DNA of 64,000 nt from Moorena sp. SIOASIH (GTDB lineage: Bacteria; Cyanobacteriota; Cyanobacteriia; Cyanobacteriales; Coleofasciculaceae). Within the stretch, counting starts at the first letter, position 1. The number at the start of each line of letters is the position of its first letter. The notes below the pieces were generated by a model. The model searched no databases. It saw only the letters and a list, made by a program, of their open reading frames with translations, and had not been told where the DNA came from. Made by a program: the position numbers and the translations under genes. Below are positions 36,021 to 45,446 of this stretch, piece after piece. The DNA lies in NCBI RefSeq assembly GCF_010671925.1, contig NZ_JAAHIH010000004.1, positions 62,001-126,000 on the forward strand. Direction: 5' to 3'.

Positions 36021-36872
36021 ATGGCTACTAACTCTAGTAAACCTAATTTTTTGTGTATTGGGGCTCAAAAAGCCGGGACAACCTGGTTATATCATAATCT
36101 CAAGGGACACCCTCAAATATGGCTACCTGCTTATAAAGAAATACACTATTTCGATGAGATTCATCTCGATAAAAGTACAGTAACCAGAATAGAAAGAAAT
36201 AGACTATCGACGTTGAACAGGGAGCTAAACAAAAAACTTAATGGTGAAACTATTAGGTATAGCTACCTTAAGTTTTTGGCTCATCTGGCATTTTCTGAAG
36301 TCAAAGATGACCAGTGGTATTTGTCCTTATTCAAGGAGGCGACATCGGAAGAGGCTATAGGTGAAATAACCCCTGCCTATTCAGCTTTACCAGAACTAGG
36401 TGTTAAACACATCAAACGTTTATTAGGCGATATTAAGATTATTTATATTTTACGTAACCCCATAAAAAGGGCATGGTCACAGGTAGTTACCTCAAGGCGT
36501 TGGGATACTCTCGATTATCAACAGATTAGTTATGAAGAGTGGGTCGAGATGATCGATGCAAAATATAGTTTACTTAAAGGGCATTATACCAGAACTATAA
36601 CTAATTATGAAAAGTATTTCGCTCAAGACAAAATACTTTATTTATTCTACGATGATATTTGCCTAAATCCTGCTACTTTGCTCCAAAAAGTTTGTGATTT
36701 TTTAGAGATAAAGTATGAAGAAGGATATTTTAAATCGACGATAAATTTTCTGTTCAATAATAGCCCTAAAATGGATATACCTGAAAAAGTGGAAAAGTAC
36801 TTAACTGAAAAGTATAAAGAACAAGAGGAGTTGATAATAGAAAGATTCCAACCTGCTAGTTTCAAGCTATAG
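36021..36872 (+). CDS. Sulfotransferase (Sulfotransfer_1/3 type)
   Basis: About 283 residues. ATG 36021 is preferred; a TTG at 35988 would add 11 residues. The PAPS 5' loop is FLCIGAQKAGTTWLYHNLKG (about 8-27), and the 3'-phosphate site is IIYILRNPIKRAWSQVVTSRR. The end IKYEEGYFKSTINFLFNNSP matches the family's C-terminal loop region. It is closest in style to bacterial heparan-type N-sulfotransferase domains. The acceptor is unknown. Confidence 0.9.
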   Translation: MATNSSKPNFLCIGAQKAGTTWLYHNLKGHPQIWLPAYKEIHYFDEIHLDKSTVTRIERNRLSTLNRELNKKLNGETIRYSYLKFLAHLAFSEVKDDQWYLSLFKEATSEEAIGEITPAYSALPELGVKHIKRLLGDIKIIYILRNPIKRAWSQVVTSRRWDTLDYQQISYEEWVEMIDAKYSLLKGHYTRTITNYEKYFAQDKILYLFYDDICLNPATLLQKVCDFLEIKYEEGYFKSTINFLFNNSPKMDIPEKVEKYLTEKYKEQEELIIERFQPASFKL

Positions 36873-37051
36873 TATTTGGGTGCATCTCATATTTAAAAAT
36901 GTTCTGTAGGGTGCGTGATAAGACGGACTAGCCCTGATTGTCGCGGTAGCCAGTATTGGAAAAGTCCGTCCCGTAACGCACCACCGCGTCAAATCGCAAA
37001 AGTGAGATGCACCCTAGCATTTGTTAGTGAATCAGGTATAGAGACTAAAGA
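36873..37051. repeat. Dispersed repeat with gggtgcgt and inverted partner
   Basis: The text gtagggtgcgtgataagacg ... gcgcaccaccgcg includes ggtagccagtattggaaaag, which is also seen at about 7335 (ggtagccagtgttgggacag) and in the duplicated segment at 19230. Probably a dispersed repeat; no gene. Confidence 0.5.
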
Positions 37052-37924
37052 ATGAAACCAAAATTTATCCTAGTTGTTGGTCTCCAAAAATCAGGAACAT
37101 TCCTCTTAAGACAACTCCTAGCTGAATCTGGATTAGTAGAACATCCATTTGAAGAAGGAGAAGGACAGGATTTTTGGGGCAATGTACCCCCCTTTACTCC
37201 CCGTGGTTTTCCCGCAGGAACGATTTATCAAAGGAGTGGAGGTGAAATGGGTCATGAAATTGGGGAGGAGGATGCTACCCAGGAAATCAAAAATTGTTTA
37301 CTAGAGCGCTTAGCAAATCTAGAAATACAATCATCTCTTATTGTAAACAAAAATCCTTATAATGTACTTCGGATTCCCTGGCTCAGAAAACTTTTCCCCG
37401 ATAGTTTTATTGTTGGCATAGTTCGTAAACCTGTTCCCAATGTCTTTTCTTTACTGAAAAGGTTTACATGTCGTCAGGGATATAGATATGAGCCAGAAGA
37501 AGGTTGGTGGGGAGTAAAACCTAAAAACTGGCAACAGCTAATTGATAACAACAAAATTATTCAATGCGCTCATCAATGGAAAGCTGTTAATGGCAAACTG
37601 TTACAAGATCAAAATTTGCTTAATTTAATTGTCAGTTATGATCAGGTTTGTTCATGCCCCCTAGGAACTGTAGAAAAAATTCTCAGTTTAATTGAGGGGA
37701 AAGAAGTTAAAGTATCAGTAGACTACCCGGTAATCCAATGTTTTGATGATGAATACCAAAGGGGAGCGCGGCTTTTATCAAAAAAACGATCTCCTGATGG
37801 TTCTGCTGTCTTGGATAGTTCCTGGCTACAGCAAGAAAAGATTGAGATCCAAGCTTTGCAGGAGACGGATATTGCTCTAATAGAAGAAATTTGCGCTCCT
37901 GTATCTGAGCATTTTTTCGGCTAA
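37052..37924 (+). CDS. Sulfotransferase-family protein
   Basis: 290 residues. The P-loop-like PAPS motif is ILVVGLQKSGTFLLRQLLAE (about 6-25). The second site is FIVGIVRKPVPNVFSLLKRF, with R-K-P in place of R-N/D-P. The middle region GFPAGTIYQRSGGEMGHE is Gly rich. Probably PAPS dependent; the acceptor is unknown. The gene lies on the same strand as the other island genes. Confidence 0.8.
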   Translation: MKPKFILVVGLQKSGTFLLRQLLAESGLVEHPFEEGEGQDFWGNVPPFTPRGFPAGTIYQRSGGEMGHEIGEEDATQEIKNCLLERLANLEIQSSLIVNKNPYNVLRIPWLRKLFPDSFIVGIVRKPVPNVFSLLKRFTCRQGYRYEPEEGWWGVKPKNWQQLIDNNKIIQCAHQWKAVNGKLLQDQNLLNLIVSYDQVCSCPLGTVEKILSLIEGKEVKVSVDYPVIQCFDDEYQRGARLLSKKRSPDGSAVLDSSWLQQEKIEIQALQETDIALIEEICAPVSEHFFG

Positions 37925-37970
37925 ACTAATTAATTGACTGTTCCCTGGCCACAGCGCTATAAAATTATTT

Positions 37971-39023
37971 ATGATTTCGCAAAATATTTTAATCGCTATC
38001 GGTTATTTTAAAACTGGCTCTTCTTGGCTTGACCGTCACCTTTTTAAAAATCCGTCATCAGGCTTCATTTGGTGGAGTGACCCCTCGCTGCGACATCAAG
38101 TCGTTGGCCCCCATCCGTTGGCGTTTGATCTAGCAAAATGTAGTGAGCAAATTCAAAGCTCTATTCCTTCAACCTTAGATGATCAAATTCCCGTTATTGC
38201 CGTGGAACGCTTATCTGGAAACCCCCATTCAGGTGGTTACGACAGCAAAGAAATCGCGGATAGACTTATTGCCTTGTTTCCCAAGGCTCGCATTCTGATT
38301 GTGATTAGGGAACAAAAGCAGATGATTCTTTCAACTTACAATCAATATGTACGTGCCAGTGGCCCATGTTCTCTAAGCAATTACATCGGACAACCGCAAC
38401 TTCGAGGTTATAAAATACCCCTCTTTAGCCTCGACCACTTTGCCTATAATTTCCTGATAGATTACTATCAGAAACTGTTCGGTCGCTCCAATGTACTAGT
38501 GTTACCTTACGAGCAATTTAAAATCGATCCCAAACGCTTCGTTTCACAAATTTTAGCATTTAACGGAATTAAAGATTGTGCTGCTATTGTTGAAACCTTG
38601 CCTTATCATGACCGTGTGAACAGTTCACTCTCATGGATGGCAACACTCTTGATGGGTACTTTAAATCCGTTGATTATGAAACCCTCACAACTCAATCCCA
38701 GTCCATTACTGCCTTTCAAGGTTTGTAATCGTCGATTTGTGAGTTATTTGCAAGAACTGGAGAGGAAATTACCCCTAGCTATTCTTAAACCCTGTAACTC
38801 GGCTATCAAAGGTAGGCTCATGGCAAAAATCACTGAAGTGGTTGGTGATTACTATCAAGAAAGTAATGCTATCACCTCCGAGTTAATCGGGATTGATCTG
38901 AGTCAATACAACTACGATATGCCAGTGGATTACAGTTTTTCGGCTGGCGATGGCACAGAATCTAACGGCAACCTTGCTAATAACCAAGTATTAAGTTCTG
39001 CTTCCAGTTCAAAATTGGACTGA
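37971..39023 (+). CDS. Sulfotransferase-family protein
   Basis: 350 residues. The PAPS motif is ILIAIGYFKTGSSWLDRHLF (about 6-25) and the second site is ARILIVIREQKQMILSTYNQYVRA. The LPYEQFKIDP strand is also typical of the family. The C-terminus runs 94 bp into the convergent glycosyltransferase gene at 38930; the last 30 residues (SFSAGDGTESNGNLANNQVL) are low-complexity, suggesting readthrough into the neighbour after loss of an earlier stop. Confidence 0.82.
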   Translation: MISQNILIAIGYFKTGSSWLDRHLFKNPSSGFIWWSDPSLRHQVVGPHPLAFDLAKCSEQIQSSIPSTLDDQIPVIAVERLSGNPHSGGYDSKEIADRLIALFPKARILIVIREQKQMILSTYNQYVRASGPCSLSNYIGQPQLRGYKIPLFSLDHFAYNFLIDYYQKLFGRSNVLVLPYEQFKIDPKRFVSQILAFNGIKDCAAIVETLPYHDRVNSSLSWMATLLMGTLNPLIMKPSQLNPSPLLPFKVCNRRFVSYLQELERKLPLAILKPCNSAIKGRLMAKITEVVGDYYQESNAITSELIGIDLSQYNYDMPVDYSFSAGDGTESNGNLANNQVLSSASSSKLD

Positions 39024-39865
39024 AATAAAGGATTAATCGGTAAATTTTCAGCCTTGAACATGCCATGATAATGAATGTGAATGAGAGAATGAGAACTCTT
39101 AAATTGTAATAATGGTTGTCGTTTATTAATATTTATAATCGGATAGTTATAGACAGGTTCTAAAATCTGAACCCGGTCTGTAATTCCCCAGATAGCTGTT
39201 GATAAAGTAGTTTGATCCTTTGGCCAAATAGATCCCTGTTTTGGCTCTAGTCCCTGGCGGTAAACAGTGATCAGATCGTCCTGCCATTTGCTAAATATGC
39301 CTTTACTCGCTCTGACTGCTACTAAGCCAGCGTTATAACAAGCTTTAATCACAACCCCTTGCACAAACGTCTCGATCAAGGGGATACTCTCGTAATCGAC
39401 ACCGCAATAGTTACACAAAAGATGCCAGTAATTATCGTAGGGATCATCTGGCGAACCAGAAGTACAGATTGATTTCCAACTAACTGGCCGGACAGCAACA
39501 TCATAACTATCTAGTAACTCCAATGCAGTTGGTTCGCGAAAAAATAACGTATCACTGTCGATAAATACTAAAAATTCGTGTTTTTTCTGATTCTCAATAT
39601 AAGCATTAGCTAAGATTTTGTTGGCGTAGGGATCCTGGGCAAATTCATCATTTAGTACCAATTCAATATGCTCAACACTAAGTTTGTCTAAGCGTTTTTT
39701 TGTCTCTGGGGAAATCTCATGACCTACCCTAGGAGAAAAAGCGTAGATCGGACATTGACTAAAGCGACCTCCGTAACAGCGAATACTTTCATATAGTAGA
39801 AGAGACTGAGTTTCTAGATGGCCGGATTCTATACAGGTAATAAAAGCTAAGTTGGGTGTCGTCAT
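38930..39865 (-). CDS. Glycosyltransferase, GT-A fold (GT8-like)
   Basis: 311 residues. The N-terminus LAFITCIESGHLETQSLLLY leads to LVFIDSDTLFFREP, a D-x-D metal/nucleotide-sugar motif. It is followed by YNAGLVAVRASKGIF and KDQTTLSTAIWG, matching GT8-like (glycogenin/galactosyltransferase) topology, with a final HIHYHGMFKAENL. It is the only minus-strand enzyme in the 31-45 kb island and overlaps the convergent sulfotransferase by 94 bp. Donor and acceptor unknown. Confidence 0.75.
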   Translation of the reverse strand: MTTPNLAFITCIESGHLETQSLLLYESIRCYGGRFSQCPIYAFSPRVGHEISPETKKRLDKLSVEHIELVLNDEFAQDPYANKILANAYIENQKKHEFLVFIDSDTLFFREPTALELLDSYDVAVRPVSWKSICTSGSPDDPYDNYWHLLCNYCGVDYESIPLIETFVQGVVIKACYNAGLVAVRASKGIFSKWQDDLITVYRQGLEPKQGSIWPKDQTTLSTAIWGITDRVQILEPVYNYPIININKRQPLLQFKSSHSLIHIHYHGMFKAENLPINPLFQSNFELEAELNTWLLARLPLDSVPSPAEKL

Positions 39866-39929
39866 CTATTGTTTATGGTTAACTATTTGATTTGTAGCAC
39901 TTTTTAAGATACTATCAAAGTTTAAGACG

Positions 39930-40545
39930 AATATAGCAATTCTCATAGCTATGAGGTAGACAATTTATGAATTTTAGGGAACAGGGAACAGGGAACAGGG
40001 AACAGAGAAGAGGGAATAGCGATGCGCTGCATCGCTATTCCCGGGAGCAGGTCAAATTTGCCGAACAAATGAACTACTTGACAAAAACTAAAAATTATGT
40101 AATTGAGCCGGTCTTAGTTGCAGAACAGATCAACTTAATACCATATGAGCTTGGCTTTTACTCATCAGGGGGCTATAGATCAGGTAAAAATATTAGGCGA
40201 TAGTGACATGCTCCCCCTATTACCTATTACCCATTACCTATTACCCATTACCCAGATAATGTACTTTTTTTCTGCATAAGTGACATGCTCCCCTGTTCCC
40301 TGTTCCCTGTTCCCGTCTTGATGCAGTCGCTCATGGGGGAAACCACGGCAGTCGCTCATGGGGGAGACCACGGCAGTCGCTCATGGGGGAAACCACGGCA
40401 GTTGCTCATGGGGGGAACCCCCAAGACCGCACTGCCTCCCCAAGACCGCGCTGCCTCCCCAAGACCGCGCTGCATCGCTGTTCCCTGTTCCCTAAAATCC
40501 CGAAATTGTGTACCTCATAGCTATGAAAATTGCTATTATAGTTTA
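39930..40545. repeat. Long composite element with inverted ends and simple-repeat cargo
   Basis: The left end atagcaattctcatagctat with gaggtagacaattt and the right end aattgtgtacctcatagcta with tgaaaattgctatta are inverted copies of about 50 bases that run into ttttagggaacaggg. Between them are gggaacag repeats, ccattaccta repeats, three copies of gcagtcgctcatgggggaaa (40322-40415) and three of cccaagaccgcgctgc. Short open frames inside are not genes. Confidence 0.75.
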
Positions 40546-40574
40546 TTAACACTCAACAGTCAACCGCTATCTCT

Positions 40575-41171
40575 ATGGAACAATCAAACCAAATAAACCT
40601 CAAAATTCCTATTCTTTTAGGAAGCTGTAGGACGGGAAGACAAAGCTTGAAGGTAGCTCAGTTCATTTTCAAAGAATTATCCCAAAACTATCCCCTTAAA
40701 ACTGAAATAATTGACCTGGCTGAGTATAATATACCTATGCTAGAGGAGCGATTAAAGGAAATGGAAATTTTACCCCCTGATTTATCACGATTCTGCTCTA
40801 AGCTGACCCAAGCGGATGGTATTTTGATTGTTGCTCCAGAATACAAAAATGGATACCCAGGAGTATTAAAAAATGCCCTTGATTATCTTGAACCCCAGGC
40901 TCTAAGGTATAAGCCCATTGGTATTTGTACCGTATCTTCTGGGGGATTTGGAGGACTTAATTGTCTGGCACAATTGCGATTAGTTTGCCTAGCTTTAGGG
41001 GGTTTGCCCATTCCAGATAAATTACCTATTTCCCATGTTAAAGAAATGTTTGATATCAATGGTAACTTATCCGATTTAGGGTTTACAACCAAGCTTAATT
41101 CCTTTATTAAGGAACTAATTTGGTACACTGAAGCGATATTCAGGTCACTTCGGGAGAGTTCGGAACCATGA
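40575..41171 (+). CDS. NAD(P)H-dependent FMN reductase
   Basis: 198 residues, flavodoxin-like fold. The phosphate-binding loop is ILLGSCRTGRQSLKVAQF (about 13-30). The flavin-binding segment is DGILIVAPEYKNGYPGVLKNALDYL (residues about 73-98; family motif P-E-Y-N-x-S/G-x-P-G-x-L-K-N-A-x-D). SSGGFGGLNCLAQLR is the third loop. Such enzymes reduce FMN for two-component monooxygenases. A matching LLM-type monooxygenase is at 46349 in the same island. Confidence 0.88.
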   Translation: MEQSNQINLKIPILLGSCRTGRQSLKVAQFIFKELSQNYPLKTEIIDLAEYNIPMLEERLKEMEILPPDLSRFCSKLTQADGILIVAPEYKNGYPGVLKNALDYLEPQALRYKPIGICTVSSGGFGGLNCLAQLRLVCLALGGLPIPDKLPISHVKEMFDINGNLSDLGFTTKLNSFIKELIWYTEAIFRSLRESSEP

Positions 41172-41351
41172 CTAGTGTATACTGATTTGTATGGGCTGTC
41201 AACCTAGGTCGAAGCTGATTCTGGCTCCTGTCTCCTGTCTCCTTCTTGAATCTAATACCTGACACCTAAACTTCATTTCCATTAGCATGTCCATTCTTTA
41301 CATTGCTAGCCTTTCATAGACTTACATAAGCTTAGTTTACAGTTTACAGTA

Positions 41352-43238
41352 ATGGAAGAAAAACTGCTTAACAATCAAATCCCAGAGGAAAACAATCAAA
41401 TCCCAGAGGAAAACATCAGTATCCCTACAACCACAAAAGAATTCTTTTGGTATGTTTTGTGGCAAGCCAATAATAAACTCCGGTGGCAATTTATTGCCTT
41501 GGCCGCTATCACGGTAATTGGGGCTTCATTAGTGATGCTGAAGTCTTATCAATTAAAAGTAATTCTAGATGGCTTTATAGCAGCTCAGGCAAAAGGTAAT
41601 CTTTCTTACCGAGACTTTTTAAGTCCTGTCCTTATTTATATCAGTTGTCTAGTCTTTGCGAAACTGATAGTTCTGCTTCGAGACTGGATTAATATATTCT
41701 CTATATCGACTTGCCATAGAGTTATTTTACGATCGTTCTTGAAGTATACTCTAGGACATTCCAGTCATTTTTTTCAAAATAATTTATCTGGAGCAGTTTC
41801 GAGCAAGTTATTTACTCTCGTGACTAGTTTCAATCGAATTGCTAATGTGTGCTTTAATAACTTCTCAAGTGTAGCCATCAAGTTTGTATATGTCTTTATT
41901 TTTTTTGTTTTAGTCCACCCAATTATCGGTCTATGTTTTGTACTATGGTTCTTGATATTTATCGGGTTAGTTGCTCCTAATTTAGCAAAAGGACTTTACA
42001 ATAAAGCAAAAAATCACTCAGCGTCTAATGCTAAGATTTCTGGATTGGTAACTGATGTCTTAGGCAACCATGATGTTGTGCGCTCTTTTGCCCATGAGCA
42101 AGAAGAAATTGCTTTATTTTCTAGTCATCAGGATCAGACGATTGATAAAAAAATTGATCTGAAACTAAATACAATCAAAGTGTTTGCTGTTAAAGATTTT
42201 ACCATCTTAATCAGTGAAGTTATGGTTCTATTACTTCTAGTTTATGGATTTAAACATCAATGGGTTTCCGCCGGAGATTTTGTCCTGATTGTTACCATTC
42301 TAACCAACTTTCTCAATCAAGCCAATCAACTTGTCAAACAACTGGCAGATCTAATTGAACAATTCGGTAATTGTACAGATGCTATTGAAACGTTATCTCA
42401 ACCCCATGAGATTACTGATCTCGAAGAAGCCGAAGTTCTAGAAGTGAAAGCAGGAGCTATAGAATTTGCAGACGTTAGCTTTCATTATCCCTCCAGTTAC
42501 AGGGTATTTGAAAACTTATCCGTGAAAATCGAACCTGGACAAAAAGTAGGGCTTGTTGGATTTTCAGGGGCAGGAAAAACCACCTTTACCAGGCTGATTT
42601 TACGTCAGTTTGACATTCAACAGGGTCAAATCCTCATTGACAATCAACCCATTAATAAAATCACCCAAGAGAGTCTACGCAGTCAAATTGCCCTGATTCC
42701 CCAAGACCCTTCTTTATTCCAGCGTACCCTGATCGAGAATATTCGCTATGGCCGTTTGGATGCCACAGATGAGGAGGTAATGGAAGCTGCTCAGAAAGCC
42801 TGTTGTCATGAATTTATTACAGAAATGTCAAAAGGCTATCAAACCCTGGTAGGAGAAAGAGGAGTAAAACTTTCAGGCGGGCAGCGGCAACGTATTGCGA
42901 TCGCTAGAGCCATGCTCAGAAATAGTCCTATCCTAATCCTAGATGAAGCTACGTCTTCTCTGGATTCTATCACTGAACAAGCTATCCAGGATGCCCTAAA
43001 AAAGGTAATCGAAGGACGAACTGCCATTGTGATTGCCCACCGCCTGTCCACCCTCAGCTTTATGGACCGCATTCTCGTATTTCAGGAAGGAAAGATTATC
43101 GAAGATGGTTCAATCAATGAACTGCTATCAAAGAACGGACATTTTGCCTACCTATACAGAACCCAATCCAGCGGATTATTACCTCAGGAAAAAGAGGAAT
43201 TTAAATCTAACAAATTAGAGCCAGCAGATGTAAAATAG
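41352..43238 (+). CDS. ABC exporter, fused membrane and ATPase domains (MsbA-like)
   Basis: 628 residues. The N-terminus has a short duplicated NNQIPEEN tail. Residues about 40-330 hold six membrane helices (FIALAAITVIGASLVMLKSY onward). The ATPase has Walker A GFSGAGKTT (about 410), Q-loop ALIPQDPSLF, signature LSGGQRQRIAIARAML, Walker B PILILDEATSSLDS and VIAHRLSTL. It functions as a homodimeric exporter of lipids, glycolipids or small molecules; position among glycosyl- and sulfotransferases suggests it flips the island's product. 28 bp separate it from the next gene. Confidence 0.92.
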   Translation: MEEKLLNNQIPEENNQIPEENISIPTTTKEFFWYVLWQANNKLRWQFIALAAITVIGASLVMLKSYQLKVILDGFIAAQAKGNLSYRDFLSPVLIYISCLVFAKLIVLLRDWINIFSISTCHRVILRSFLKYTLGHSSHFFQNNLSGAVSSKLFTLVTSFNRIANVCFNNFSSVAIKFVYVFIFFVLVHPIIGLCFVLWFLIFIGLVAPNLAKGLYNKAKNHSASNAKISGLVTDVLGNHDVVRSFAHEQEEIALFSSHQDQTIDKKIDLKLNTIKVFAVKDFTILISEVMVLLLLVYGFKHQWVSAGDFVLIVTILTNFLNQANQLVKQLADLIEQFGNCTDAIETLSQPHEITDLEEAEVLEVKAGAIEFADVSFHYPSSYRVFENLSVKIEPGQKVGLVGFSGAGKTTFTRLILRQFDIQQGQILIDNQPINKITQESLRSQIALIPQDPSLFQRTLIENIRYGRLDATDEEVMEAAQKACCHEFITEMSKGYQTLVGERGVKLSGGQRQRIAIARAMLRNSPILILDEATSSLDSITEQAIQDALKKVIEGRTAIVIAHRLSTLSFMDRILVFQEGKIIEDGSINELLSKNGHFAYLYRTQSSGLLPQEKEEFKSNKLEPADVK

Positions 43239-43266
43239 TAACAGAGCAGAAGAGATTTTAGAAAAA

Positions 43267-44214
43267 ATGCGTATCTACATATCGAGTAATCACCAATATC
43301 CAGCCAAGATTAATGGCACTGCATCCCAACACACTACAGATTTGCTCGCTAAAGGCTTGGCAGAACTAGGACATGATGTGTTCTACGATCTCAGAAATAA
43401 TGAAATTCTAGAACCTTTACCAGACAGTGTTAATCAGGTTACGGAGCGAATGTTTGACGTTGATATTTTACAACCTCAAGATATTCCCCCATCTCGTGCA
43501 TTCGATTCCCATGGTAAGCCTTGGGTCAGAACCTTCCAAGCTCCTTTTGGAAACCATGATGTTTCAGGGCTCTCAAAAGAGAATTTGATTTTTGTTTCCC
43601 GCTCCCATGCCCAAAGCTATGGTTGCGATCGCTATGTCCACAATAGTATAGATCCTGCTGAATTCATTTATTCTGAAACCAAAGATGATTATTTCATCTT
43701 TTTGGTCTGCGGTTTAGAAAGAGCTGTCTTGAAAGGATTTGGTATCGCCTTACTCTTAGTCCAAGAACTGGGCATCAAGCTAGTGGTCGCAGGTTCGAGT
43801 AAAAACGAATTTTATCAACGGCAATTTGCTGCCATGTGCCGGGAGCAAGGAGTTGACTTTGTCGGTGAAATACGGGGACCACAGAAAGCGCAATTAATCG
43901 CTTCCGCCAAAGCACTCCTGGCACCAACACTAATTAACGAACCGTTTGGCTTAGTTGTGCCTGAAGCGTTAATCTCAGGAACTCCAGTAATTTGTAGTCA
44001 TCATGGAGCGTTTAAGGAAATAGTTTCCTCTGATGTTGGCTTTATTTGTCACAGGCAAAAAGACTATATTGCTGCAGTGGAAAGGCTGGATGAAATTTCT
44101 CCTCAAGCCTGTCGGGAAAAGGCAATGAGAGACTTTCATTATCGAACAATGGCTGCTAATTACCTTAAGGAATACGAAAAAGAAATATCACTCACGGTAA
44201 GTAATAATGGGTAA
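43267..44214 (+). CDS. Glycosyltransferase family 4 (GT-B fold)
   Basis: 315 residues, short for GT4. The N-terminus HTTDLLAKGLAELGHDVFYD is the acceptor-side Rossmann opening. The C-domain has LVVAGSSKNEFYQRQF and ALLAPTLINEPFGLVVPEAL, the E-x7-E donor-binding motif, and SGTPVICSHHGAFKEIV. This is a retaining glycosyltransferase using an NDP-sugar. Its stop overlaps the start of the next gene by 8 bp, so the pair are translationally coupled downstream of the exporter. Confidence 0.87.
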   Translation: MRIYISSNHQYPAKINGTASQHTTDLLAKGLAELGHDVFYDLRNNEILEPLPDSVNQVTERMFDVDILQPQDIPPSRAFDSHGKPWVRTFQAPFGNHDVSGLSKENLIFVSRSHAQSYGCDRYVHNSIDPAEFIYSETKDDYFIFLVCGLERAVLKGFGIALLLVQELGIKLVVAGSSKNEFYQRQFAAMCREQGVDFVGEIRGPQKAQLIASAKALLAPTLINEPFGLVVPEALISGTPVICSHHGAFKEIVSSDVGFICHRQKDYIAAVERLDEISPQACREKAMRDFHYRTMAANYLKEYEKEISLTVSNNG

Positions 44215-45034
44215 CATGCATAAAAAATCGATTGCTGTCGTTGCTTTGACTAAGGGCTATGAAGAAAAAGAAAACTATCAAGATTTGATTGCCAGAAATA
44301 AGTCAATCAACAAGTATATTAGTAATCAATTTGATAACATTTTATTTCATGAGGGCAACCTATCACTTGCTCACCAGAAATATATTCAAAGCTTTACCCC
44401 AGAAATGGAAATAAAGTTCATCAATATTAAAACTGAATATCCCAGAACAGCATTCAAGGATTGTAAAAATAAAATTAACAATGACTTATGTCCTCCAACT
44501 AGTAGGTCTGGTAAGTTTACACTAGGATATAAGCATATGTGTCATTTTTGGTTTATAGATTTTTTAGACTACACCAATGACTACCAATATCTGATCAGAA
44601 TAGATGAAGATTGTTTTATTCATAAATTTGATAACGATATAGTCGAGCTGATGGATAAAAAAAATCAAGTATTTATCTCCCCCTACTTTAGAAAATTCGA
44701 TGTACCGGATGTGACTCTTGGTATGACAAAACTCTTAAAAGAATTTGTAAGTGAGCATACTATTAAACTAAAAAACAAGCTGGAAGAGGATCACAAGAGT
44801 GTCAAGTGTCCTTACACTAATTGCATGCTCATCAATTGTGAATACTTTAGAAATAATGACATTTTTAGAAAATTTCAAACTAAAGTTGATGAGTCAAGCT
44901 GTATTTATAGCAATAGATGGGGGGATTTGCCCTTGTGGGGACTTGTTCTATGGTACTTTGAGGATAAATATCGCTACGAAGAGGTGAGGACTATAGGTTA
45001 TCGCCATGGAAGCCATAGTATGACGATAAACTAA
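44207..45034 (+). CDS. Glycosyltransferase family 15-like (alpha-1,2-mannosyltransferase type)
   Basis: 275 residues. Features resembling fungal KRE2/MNT1-type GT15 enzymes are YKHMCHFWFIDFLDY, then YLIRIDEDCFIH (the acidic metal site), a middle NCMLINCEYFRNNDIF, and NRWGDLPLWGLVLWYF followed by IGYRHGSHS, the counterpart of R-W-G-D-A-P and IGY-x-H. GT15 is mainly a yeast and fungal family, so a cyanobacterial copy is notable. Resemblance is by motif order only. It is coupled to the GT4 gene by overlap. Confidence 0.6.
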   Translation: MGNMHKKSIAVVALTKGYEEKENYQDLIARNKSINKYISNQFDNILFHEGNLSLAHQKYIQSFTPEMEIKFINIKTEYPRTAFKDCKNKINNDLCPPTSRSGKFTLGYKHMCHFWFIDFLDYTNDYQYLIRIDEDCFIHKFDNDIVELMDKKNQVFISPYFRKFDVPDVTLGMTKLLKEFVSEHTIKLKNKLEEDHKSVKCPYTNCMLINCEYFRNNDIFRKFQTKVDESSCIYSNRWGDLPLWGLVLWYFEDKYRYEEVRTIGYRHGSHSMTIN

Positions 45035-45057
45035 TGACACTGAAAAAATTTGGCTAT

Positions 45058-45414
45058 CTATTCAATAAAAAAGAATTCCCTAGAAAAGTAACCATTACCT
45101 TCACTCGGTAAAAAATAACTTGCGATGATCAGCAAACCCTTGTTTTCATTAACAGCTAGTAATGATTTAATCTGGTTGATTTCATAAGTTATATGAAATC
45201 CCTTAGCCACACCACCATCTGGACTAGCTGCTAAAGGAACAAATTCAACTTCCCCCCAATCTCCAGGAGCATGACTCGTCTGGGATCCAAAAGCACGGAA
45301 TTTAGGAACATCATCCTGACTAGAGATTTCAAATGATGCTATTCCTTTTGTTTCCTTATAGGTGTTAACCCAACGTCCCAGAAACTTACTAATATCTACT
45401 TTTGTTTTAGTCAT
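45058..45414 (-). CDS. Small protein of unknown function, paralogue of the next gene
   Basis: 118 residues. I do not recognise the family. It aligns with the neighbour at 45447: LGRWVNTYKETKGIASFEIS versus LGTWKNTNSQTENITKAIIE, then DWGEVEFVPLAA versus DWGKAKLQAFTS, and a shared end SREFF. The pattern of alternating hydrophobic strands and a G-x-W near the N-terminus suggests a small lipocalin/avidin-like beta-barrel, an inference only. There is no signal peptide or Cys cluster. It is antisense to and convergent with the GT15-like gene. Confidence 0.65.
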   Translation of the reverse strand: MTKTKVDISKFLGRWVNTYKETKGIASFEISSQDDVPKFRAFGSQTSHAPGDWGEVEFVPLAASPDGGVAKGFHITYEINQIKSLLAVNENKGLLIIASYFLPSEGNGYFSREFFFIE

Positions 45415-45446
45415 TGGTTGTGCCCTAATACTTAGATTTAATAAAA

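Noticed and set aside
39967..40596. Two short plus-strand frames
   Set aside because: They lie inside the inverted-end element with gggaacag and cgctcatggggg repeats and encode low-complexity sequence.
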